From NCBI GenBank assembly GCA_016186145.1, contig JACPMF010000001.1, forward strand, positions 1 to 10,324: DNA of 10,324 bases. Direction: 5' to 3'. The notes beneath the pieces were generated by a model. It did not search any database, was not told the origin of the DNA, and saw nothing but the letters and a program-made list of their open reading frames with translations. This document shows, one piece after another, positions 5,278 to 9,935 of the stretch (positions within the stretch are counted from its first letter, which is position 1; every line of letters starts with the position of its first letter). The position numbers and the translations under genes were made by a program. This DNA is from Candidatus Sungiibacteriota bacterium. GTDB taxonomy: Bacteria > Patescibacteria > Paceibacteria > Sungbacterales > SURF-37.

Positions 5278-6573
5278 ATGAAAAATTTACTCCAAAAAAC
5301 CCTCGCTATTCTCGCTAAAGCGACCATTCGGCGCTACCAGCCGGTTATTATTGGCATTACCGGTTCCGTTGGGAAGACCTCGACGCGTGAGGCGATTTAT
5401 ACGGTGCTTAAGGCCAAATACCGCGTTCGCAGGTCGGAAAAAAACTATAACACAGAGATTGGCGTACCACTCACTATTCTTGGTGTTAAACACCACGGCC
5501 GCAATATTATCAAATGGATATCCGCGTTGATCCGCGTTGCTATCCGCATTTTAATCCGCGCGCATGAGTATCCGGAGATACTCGTGCTGGAGATGGGAGC
5601 CGATCGCCCCGGAGATATCAAGTATCTTGTGGGAATTGCGAAACCATTTATTGCAGTTATGACGGCGATTGGCGAGATTCCGGCGCATGTTGAATTTTTT
5701 TCAGGGCCGCTTGAGCTTGCGGAAGAGAAAGCCGAGCTTTTTAAAGCTTTGCCACCGGACGGTTTTGCGGTTTACAACATAGATGACGAGGCAGTGGTTG
5801 AAGTTAAAGAGAGGACTCCGGCGAGGAAAACTTCGTTTGGCTTTGATGAGCATGCCAATTTTAGGATTGCGAATTATGAGATAAGAATTTTAGCAAAAGA
5901 CGGTAAAGATACTCCCGACGGCGTTTCGTTCAAAATTGAGCACAAAGAGAGCGTGGTGCCGATACGGCTACACGATGGATTTGGCAAGCCGCAGGTCTAT
6001 GCGGCAGCGGCTGCTTGTTCGGTCGGTTTTTTGTTTCGTCTGAATCTGGTTGAAATTTCTCAAGCGCTTGAAGGATATGTGCCGCCGCCCGGAAGGAGTC
6101 GGTTTCTCCCCGGGATTAAAGGAAGCTGGATTATTGATGATTCTTATAATGCCTCTCCGGAATCAACGCGAGCCGGTCTTGAGCTTCTCGGCAAACTTCC
6201 GGCGCGCCGCAGAATTTCCGTTTTGGGGGATATGCTTGAAATAGGGAAGTATACTGAAGAGGCGCACCGGGTTATCGGTGATTATGCCGCTGAAGTTTGT
6301 GATATTCTTTTTACGGTCGGGGATCGCGCGAAATTTATCGCCGACGAGGCAAGGGTAAAGAAAACGGAAGTTTTTGTTTTTGATAACCCGACGGATGCCG
6401 GCAGGAAGCTTGATGAAATACTGCGAGAGGGAGACCTTGTTTTGGTTAAGGGATCGCAAGCGATGCGGTTAGAAAAGACGGTTGAGGAAATAATGGCAGA
6501 ACCTGAGCGGGCAAAAGAGTTATTGGTGCGGCAAGATGAAGAATGGAGGCGGAAGGTTTTTTTGCATACATAG
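5278..6573 (+). CDS. murF: MurF-type Mur ligase (UDP-MurNAc-tripeptide--D-Ala-D-Ala ligase), lacking the usual N-terminal domain
   Basis: MurF adds D-Ala-D-Ala to the UDP-MurNAc tripeptide in the cytoplasm, using ATP. From ATG 5278 the protein has 431 residues. It shows the ATP loop GITGSVGKTST (26-36), NYNTEIG (56-62), LEMGADRPGDI (104-114), AHVEFF (136-141) before a Lys-containing helix, DDSYNASPES (287-296), LGDMLEIG (316-323) and VKGSQAMRLEK (390-400), all characteristic of MurF. The ATP loop normally sits near residue 100-115, after the UDP-sugar-binding domain; here it follows only about 25 residues, so that domain is missing or relocated. Extra sequence instead occurs between the NYNTEIG motif and LEMGAD (about 70-100) and at the charged C-terminus. 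TTG 5269 is an alternative start. No Shine-Dalgarno is evident. Transcription with ftsI is likely, across a repeat spacer. Confidence 0.85.
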   Translation: MKNLLQKTLAILAKATIRRYQPVIIGITGSVGKTSTREAIYTVLKAKYRVRRSEKNYNTEIGVPLTILGVKHHGRNIIKWISALIRVAIRILIRAHEYPEILVLEMGADRPGDIKYLVGIAKPFIAVMTAIGEIPAHVEFFSGPLELAEEKAELFKALPPDGFAVYNIDDEAVVEVKERTPARKTSFGFDEHANFRIANYEIRILAKDGKDTPDGVSFKIEHKESVVPIRLHDGFGKPQVYAAAAACSVGFLFRLNLVEISQALEGYVPPPGRSRFLPGIKGSWIIDDSYNASPESTRAGLELLGKLPARRRISVLGDMLEIGKYTEEAHRVIGDYAAEVCDILFTVGDRAKFIADEARVKKTEVFVFDNPTDAGRKLDEILREGDLVLVKGSQAMRLEKTVEEIMAEPERAKELLVRQDEEWRRKVFLHT

Positions 6574-6590
6574 TCAGTGTGTGTTATTAT
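6562..6590 (+). promoter_or_regulatory. Candidate promoter of the GalT-family gene
   Basis: TTGCAT (6562-6567) is followed after 17 bp by TATTAT (6585-6590), preceded by TG one base upstream (extended -10). It overlaps the murF stop codon and would give a leader of about 35 nt. The -35 box is weak (3 of 6). Confidence 0.4.
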
Positions 6591-6619
6591 GCCGAGCATG
6601 CTGTTCTTTTAAACTCGCC

Positions 6620-6624
6620 GGAGG
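6620..6624 (+). promoter_or_regulatory. Strong Shine-Dalgarno of the GalT-family gene
   Basis: GGAGG lies 6 nt before ATG 6631. It contrasts with the dcw genes upstream, which lack recognisable sites, and it fixes this start. Confidence 0.8.
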
Positions 6625-6630
6625 TTTTGT

Positions 6631-7683
6631 ATGAGCGATGTCGTTATCCCGGAGCTAAGGCGAAACAGCCCGTATGGGCATTGGCGGCTCTACGCGGTGG
6701 AACGAAAGAAAAGGCCGCATCAGCCGGATCAGTGTCCGTTTTGTCCCGAAAGCCCAAATTTACCAGAACCAATTCTCTTGCGGATTCCGTCGCAAGGAGA
6801 GTGGCAGCTTCTTGTCGCCCCGAACAAATATCCGGCGTTGCGGATTGAAGGGCGTCCATTCCGGCATGACGGGGGGTTGGATATACGGACTCGCGGGCCA
6901 TGGCAGCGGGTTGATGGTACAGGCGCGCACGAAGTCATCGTTGAGTCGCGCCGGCACGACGGGCTGTTTCATGAATTTCCGGTATCCGGGGTAGCCGATG
7001 TCCTCTATGCGGCTTCGGTTCGATATCACGACCTGAAAGGAGATCGCCGGTTCAACCACTTTTTTCTCTTTCGGAATACGGGTCTTCTTGCCGGAATGAG
7101 TTTGACTCATCCGCATTGGCAGATTTTTGTATCCGTCGTTCCTGCAGAAGGAGTTGCGGAAATTTTGAACGAGTATCGGCGGTATCATGAAGAGGTTAAC
7201 AGGTGTTTGTATTGCGATCATGTAGACGAGGTTTTGAAAGATAAGGATAACGGTCACACGCTTTTTATAGCGGAAAATGACGGTTGCGTGGCTTTTGTTC
7301 CGTATGCGCCGAAGTTTCTTAACGAAGTGTGGATTGTGCCGAAGCGGGAATTTTGCAATTGTTCGTTCGCATACCCGGTCCGTGACAGCGAAAAATTCAG
7401 GCGGGATATCGCTCAAATGCTTTTGTATGCGACACGGAGTCTTGCGATGCTTTGCGGCGGCAGCTCCATGGGTTTGAGCTATAACATTGCAGTCCATACC
7501 GCCCCGTATTTTGATGATCGAAAAGACGGAATATTTCACTGGCACATTCGGGTTTTGCCGCGGGGTTTTACTACGGACGGCAGTATAGAGGTTGCCACAA
7601 AGCTTCCAATTTTGCCTTCGTTGCCCGAAGAATGGGCTAAGGCCATGCGCATGCTTGAGTTGCGGCCATGCGATATTCAGTGA
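6631..7683 (+). CDS. Galactose-1-phosphate uridylyltransferase family protein
   Basis: This is a 350-residue GalT-family enzyme of the HIT superfamily. GalT moves UMP between UDP-glucose and galactose-1-phosphate through a uridylyl-His intermediate. Visible features are CPFC at 35-38 (possible metal site), VAPNKYPAL (62-70), HEVIVES (100-106), FRNTGLLAGMSLTHPHWQ (147-164) with the catalytic-type HPH.Q (nucleophile expected at His162), a second CLYC (192-195), and FHWHIRVLPR (302-311). The usual HPHGQ is HPHWQ here, so the acceptor may differ from galactose-1-phosphate; an ADP-glucose or other sugar-nucleotide phosphorylase-type activity is possible. It follows murF by 57 nt but has its own strong Shine-Dalgarno, a promoter candidate and a terminator, so it can be expressed separately. 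Its role next to dcw genes could be sugar-nucleotide supply, which is inference. Confidence 0.82.
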   Translation: MSDVVIPELRRNSPYGHWRLYAVERKKRPHQPDQCPFCPESPNLPEPILLRIPSQGEWQLLVAPNKYPALRIEGRPFRHDGGLDIRTRGPWQRVDGTGAHEVIVESRRHDGLFHEFPVSGVADVLYAASVRYHDLKGDRRFNHFFLFRNTGLLAGMSLTHPHWQIFVSVVPAEGVAEILNEYRRYHEEVNRCLYCDHVDEVLKDKDNGHTLFIAENDGCVAFVPYAPKFLNEVWIVPKREFCNCSFAYPVRDSEKFRRDIAQMLLYATRSLAMLCGGSSMGLSYNIAVHTAPYFDDRKDGIFHWHIRVLPRGFTTDGSIEVATKLPILPSLPEEWAKAMRMLELRPCDIQ

Positions 7684-7693
7684 TATACTTTTG

Positions 7694-7713
7694 AAAGGGC
7701 GTACGCCCTTTTT
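7694..7713 (+). terminator. Intrinsic terminator after the GalT-family gene
   Basis: AAAGGGC (7694-7700), loop GTAC, GCCCTTT (7705-7711), with T's to 7713. The stem is perfectly symmetrical and begins 10 bp after the stop codon. It probably ends the whole dcw transcript. Confidence 0.85.
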
Positions 7714-7724
7714 ATTTGTGCATT

Positions 7725-7818
7725 TCGTTTAGTCTGGCCCCGATTTCTCCAAAATTCTTGCGCTTTAGGCCATTATCGTCTAGTCTGGTCTAGTCCCGAT
7801 TTCTTCAAAATTCTGGCG
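7725..7818. repeat. Two degenerate tandem copies of a 38-43 bp repeat
   Basis: Copy one (7725-7762) and copy two (7776-7818) share TCGTYTAGTCTGG, then CCCGATTTCTYC and AAAATTCTKGCG; copy two carries an extra TCTAGT. The TCGTCTAGTCTGGTCTAG part (7776-7793) is nearly identical to the D-arm of the tRNA-Glu gene 158 bp downstream (TCGTCTAGTTGGTCTAG, 7934-7950). No gene is seen between 7684 and 7926. Confidence 0.6.
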
Positions 7819-7900
7819 TTGTAATTATACAGCACCAGAATTTGTTCAGAAATCGAGGATCCTCGATTCTGTAGCCAAATCAAAGATTTGGACAGAATCG
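7797..7900. repeat. Hairpin repeats upstream of tRNA-Glu
   Basis: CGATTTCT (7797-7804) pairs with AGAAATCG (7848-7855), and AAATTCTGG (7808-7816) with CCAGAATTT (7835-7843). The next unit is CGATTCTGT (7864-7872), bulge AG, CCAAATC, AAA, GATTTGG, ACAGAATCG (7892-7900): 16 bp with a 2-nt bulge. Between them AATCGAGGATCCTCGATT (7851-7868) is a perfect 18-bp palindrome, so alternative folds exist. Confidence 0.65.
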
Positions 7901-7926
7901 GGAGACGCCAGGTTCCCCGCCTGCGT

Positions 7927-8001
7927 GCCGCCTTCGTCTAGTTGGTCTAGGATACTTGGTTCTCATCCAAGAGATCATGGGTTCGAATCCCATAGGCGGC
8001 G
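7927..8001 (+). tRNA. tRNA-Glu, anticodon CTC
   Basis: A full cloverleaf is visible. The acceptor stem is GCCGCCT (7927-7933) with AGGCGGC (7994-8000) and a G discriminator at 8001. The D-arm starts GTC (7936-7938). The anticodon stem CTTGG/CCAAG (7955-7959/7967-7971) has loop TTCTCAT with anticodon CTC at 7962-7964. The T-arm is ATGGG, TTCGAAT, CCCAT (7977-7993). It reads GAG (Glu). The TTCGTCTAG start of the D-region is typical of bacterial tRNA-Glu. CCA is not encoded. The gene is flanked on both sides by hairpin repeats. Confidence 0.95.
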
Positions 8002-8042
8002 TAACTTCGGCGGGCAGGTCATCCTGGTAACTCGGGTTCCTC

Positions 8043-8126
8043 CGATTTTGTCTCCGGTGGGCGCCGGAGCTACAAAATCGAGAGTCCTCGATGCGACTAC
8101 CAAATTTTTAAATTTGGTTCGCATCG
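8043..8126. repeat. Two bulged hairpins downstream of tRNA-Glu
   Basis: First hairpin: CGATTTTGT (8043-8051) pairs with ACAAAATCG (8072-8080), and CTCCGG (8052-8057) with CCGGAG (8064-8069), leaving a CT bulge at 8070-8071. Second: CGATGCGA (8089-8096), CT bulge, ACCAAATTT (8099-8107), TT, AAATTTGGT (8110-8118), TCGCATCG (8119-8126). Flanks TCCTCGAT and ATCGGGAGA match those of the hairpin at 7864-7900, marking these as diverged copies of one repeat. Confidence 0.65.
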
Positions 8127-8441
8127 GGAGATTCCCGGTGGGAGCGTCAGAATCTGACTTTCAGAAATTTTGCCAACGGATTTTGTCGCGCGAAGCGCGC
8201 CAGCAGTTCCGTTTAAAGAAAGTTCGCGTGAAGTGTATAATTAACGGACGTCATTACAGCACTAGAATTTTAGAGAAATCGAGGGTCGTTGATTTTGCTT
8301 CGATTGTGTCGAAAGTCCTCGATCTTTCGATTGGGATAGTTTTGCCTTCGACGTGAATGGTGAATCTTGAACGAGTGTCAGGATGTTCCTGTTTGAGGAT
8401 AAAAAGAAATCCGAATCATAATTTTTCCACAAGACAATAAT
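8127..8441. other. Non-coding stretch between the tRNA-Glu repeats and the M23 gene
   Basis: No gene is recognised. It holds small palindromes (GTCAGAATCTGAC, 8146-8158; CGCGC-GAA-GCGCG, 8187-8199), AACGGA/TCCGTT arms (8175-8180/8208-8213) around the latter, and a promoter-like TTTAAA (8212-8217), 18 bp, TATAAT (8236-8241). A repeat at 8256-8297 resembles 7830-7872 in direct orientation (starting ACAGCACYAGAATTT, then AGAAATCGAGG), so diverged direct repeats flank the tRNA. An open frame running 7925-8356 crosses the tRNA and repeats and is treated as spurious. Confidence 0.5.
8393..8422 (+). promoter_or_regulatory. Candidate promoter of the M23 peptidase gene
   Basis: TTGAGG (8393-8398), 18 bp, CATAAT (8417-8422; 5 of 6). 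Initiation would fall about 13 nt before ATG 8442, giving a very short leader, consistent with the lack of a Shine-Dalgarno there. Confidence 0.4.
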
Positions 8442-9365
8442 ATGGAGTTATTTCATGCTTCAAACGAAGAAAAAAGACCGTCGGGATCCGGTGATCAGAT
8501 AAAATCTCCGAGGAAGATTTCTCGCCGTTCTCTTTTGAAGGGGGCGGCAGTATTCGGTGCGGCAAAAGCGTTATCTCAAATGGGTGTTGAAGAGGCGGAA
8601 GCAAAAGGAGAACGAGATATTTCGAATGCGGGTAGGGTTAAAGAGGAGGCAAGGAAAGCTAGCATCCTTATTGAAGGAGCTGACCCGGTCCGTTTTCTTG
8701 AATCAAGGTATCTTGTTTCCGCATTGTATTATTCAGATCGGTTTCTAAGAAAGTTGTCGCGTGGCGAGGGCGTTAGCGATGTTTCGGAGGAGATTATCGC
8801 GCAGATTGCCGGGAAAGTTACTTCCGGGTTGCGGGAGCAATTTATGTCTTATCTCGGGCGCAAATTTGCGGCAGAAGTTCGAAATGGGCAACCTAAGAAT
8901 CCATCTCCGCCATTGATCGATTTTATCTATGGCCGCGGGCAAAATCATCCGGATGCAATTGATCTTTTTATTGAGGAGGGTGCGCTTGTCTATACGATGC
9001 GTTCCGGCATCGCGGTACTTGCGGATCGGGGTTGGAAGAAAGATAATTCGTTTTCGACCTCGTCCTTAAAAGGAGGGAATACGGTTATTGTGTATGCGCC
9101 CGACACAAAAGAATTTTACCGTTATTGCCACCTTCGCGACGTTCTGGTAAAAGCAGGGGAGTTTGTTATGGCCGGGCAGACGATTGGTAGTGTTGGGCAT
9201 AGCGGTTCGAATGCTTCTAAACCAGGCCGCGGTAAGCATTTGCATCTCGAAATCAACCGGTATTATGAACGAGAAAAGGAGATGCGGCCGCTTTTCGAGG
9301 CCGAACTTAAAAATATGGTTGAACAGGCAAAGAGGAAGCATCGTATGTTTGTCGGGGCCGATTAA
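8442..9365 (+). CDS. M23 family metallopeptidase with twin-arginine signal
   Basis: This is a 307-residue LytM/M23 zinc peptidase, a family that cuts peptide cross-links of peptidoglycan. The N-terminus has a Tat-type signal, SRRSLLKG (27-34), followed by a mildly hydrophobic stretch AAVFGAAKAL (35-44), so export in folded form is predicted. Residues about 60-160 are unrecognised and alpha-helical in character. The catalytic domain has NHPDAIDLF (168-176; ligands expected at His169 and Asp174), YCHL (228-231), GQTIGSVGHSGS (245-256) and KHLHLEI (265-271; His266 and His268). The spacing His-x4-Asp is one residue longer than the common His-x3-Asp. All expected zinc and catalytic residues are present, so it should be active rather than an EnvC-like activator. 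ATG 8442 has no Shine-Dalgarno. No terminator directly follows. It plausibly acts on the wall built by the dcw products. Confidence 0.87.
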   Translation: MELFHASNEEKRPSGSGDQIKSPRKISRRSLLKGAAVFGAAKALSQMGVEEAEAKGERDISNAGRVKEEARKASILIEGADPVRFLESRYLVSALYYSDRFLRKLSRGEGVSDVSEEIIAQIAGKVTSGLREQFMSYLGRKFAAEVRNGQPKNPSPPLIDFIYGRGQNHPDAIDLFIEEGALVYTMRSGIAVLADRGWKKDNSFSTSSLKGGNTVIVYAPDTKEFYRYCHLRDVLVKAGEFVMAGQTIGSVGHSGSNASKPGRGKHLHLEINRYYEREKEMRPLFEAELKNMVEQAKRKHRMFVGAD

Positions 9366-9403
9366 GGTGATGAAAAAAATACTCGGACATATTTTTTTGA
9401 AGT

Positions 9404-9609
9404 ATGGAACAAAAAATCACTATAGATAAACTTGCTGAAATGGGTGCAAAAGGGTTTTGAGGAAAACGGCAAGCGTTTTGACGAAGAGGTTTGCTCAAAA
9501 AGGGTGTTTCTATAGAAAAAGTGAGCACGAGCGATCGCGGCCCCTAACGGTGCTGGCTCGCATCAAATATGTAGAACGTAAACTCGGCATAGAAAGCGGA
9601 GTTGAATGA
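9404..9609 (+). pseudogene. Frameshifted remnant of a short coiled-coil hypothetical protein
   Basis: From ATG 9404 the frame reads MEQKITIDKLAEM and then runs into TGA. Adding one base of shift after the ATG codon at about 9440 restores VQKGFEENGKRFDE, which continues the first part naturally. A further shift near 9485-9500 gives ARIKYVERKLGIESGVE, ending at TGA 9607-9609. The pattern (ITIDkLA.MVQKGF.E...RFDE at the start, a VERKLGI-like end) is that of a short charged, probably coiled-coil protein of unknown function that I recall as common in Parcubacteria. The middle is missing: about 60 codons remain where intact relatives are longer. At least two frameshifts and an internal deletion are inferred; sequencing error is the alternative for a single shift, but not for the loss of the middle. 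Confidence 0.65.
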
Positions 9610-9669
9610 ATAACCGCACCGCAAGCGGTGCGGTATCACCGTACCGCTTGGCGGTACTCGCGGTTGTTC
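9608..9669. repeat. Nested inverted repeat enclosing two hairpins
   Basis: Outer arms GAATAACCGC (9608-9617) and GCGGTTGTTC (9660-9669) pair over 10 bp (one G-T). Inside are ACCGC-AA-GCGGT (9618-9629) and GTACCGC-TTG-GCGGTAC (9641-9657). An alternative fold, ACCGCACCGC (9613-9622) with GCGGTGCGGT (9625-9634), is longer but excludes the outer stem. The layout, an outer stem with two arms, is like the dcw leaders. Confidence 0.6.
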
Positions 9670-9772
9670 ACCCCGTTAGATAGCGGAAAATCTGCTAAAT
9701 TTACAAAACAAAACCAAACATACAATACGAGGTTATTTACTATACAAGATTATTTTCCGCATCTAACGGGGT
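9670..9772. repeat. Long inverted repeat related to the mraZ/rsmH leader stems
   Basis: ACCCCGTTAGAT (9670-9681) pairs with ATCTAACGGGGT (9761-9772). After an AG/C internal loop, CGGAAAAT (9684-9691) pairs with ATTTTCCG (9752-9759), enclosing 60 nt of A-rich sequence with no ORF. The 12-nt arm differs from the dcw-leader arm (ACCCTGTTAAAT) at two positions, both compensated in the opposite arm. It starts at the base after the previous nested repeat ends. Confidence 0.7.
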
Positions 9773-9774
9773 TA

Positions 9775-9884
9775 TTGTTTCGTAGCCGCAATTCATCCCA
9801 CACATAACTTATAAGTTATGTGTGGGGTTCATCCGCCCAGCCCCTGCACGCAGGGGCTGGGCGGTATTCTTGCGGACGAAACAA
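9775..9884. repeat. Three-way-junction repeat with two long hairpins
   Basis: The outer stem is TTGTTTCGT, AG bulge, CCGCAA (9775-9791) with TTGCGGACGAAACAA (9870-9884). Inside are a perfect 30-bp palindrome (9797-9826, half-site CCCACACATAACTTA) and a 14-bp GC-rich hairpin (CCGCCCAGCCCCTG 9833-9846, loop CACG, 9851-9864). No coding potential is credited. This stretch, with 9608-9772, fills the gap between the pseudogene and the minus-strand gene. Confidence 0.7.
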
Positions 9885-9901
9885 CAATTTTACTATCAAC
9901 C

Positions 9902-9935
9902 AAAAACCGCCCCGCTTACTGTGGGGCGGTTTTTT
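9902..9935. terminator. Bidirectional intrinsic terminator
   Basis: AAAAACCGCCCC (9902-9913), a 9-nt loop, GGGGCGGTTTTT (9923-9934) and one further T. A strong GC stem has A's on one side and T's on the other, so it works in both directions. On the minus strand it begins at the stop codon of the low-complexity gene, which supports that gene being real; on the plus strand it would end transcripts from the M23 side. Confidence 0.88.

Noticed and set aside
6543..6848. 101-residue plus-strand open frame over the murF/GalT junction
   Set aside because: It is out of frame with both genes and covers the promoter and Shine-Dalgarno of the GalT-family gene.
6760..7545. 261-residue minus-strand open frame
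   Set aside because: It lies wholly antisense to the well-supported GalT-family gene and has no family motif.
7725..8297. CRISPR array around tRNA-Glu
   Set aside because: The repeats are diverged, palindromic, of unequal length and without regular unique spacers; no cas genes are visible.
7927..8297. Integrated element using tRNA-Glu as an attachment site
   Set aside because: No integrase gene is present and the tRNA 3' end is not duplicated downstream; the bracketing direct repeats lie outside the tRNA.
7925..8356. 143-residue plus-strand open frame after the GalT-family gene
   Set aside because: It starts 2 nt before tRNA-Glu and translates through the tRNA and hairpin repeats; it has no Shine-Dalgarno, no recognisable domain, and the composition of translated structural DNA.
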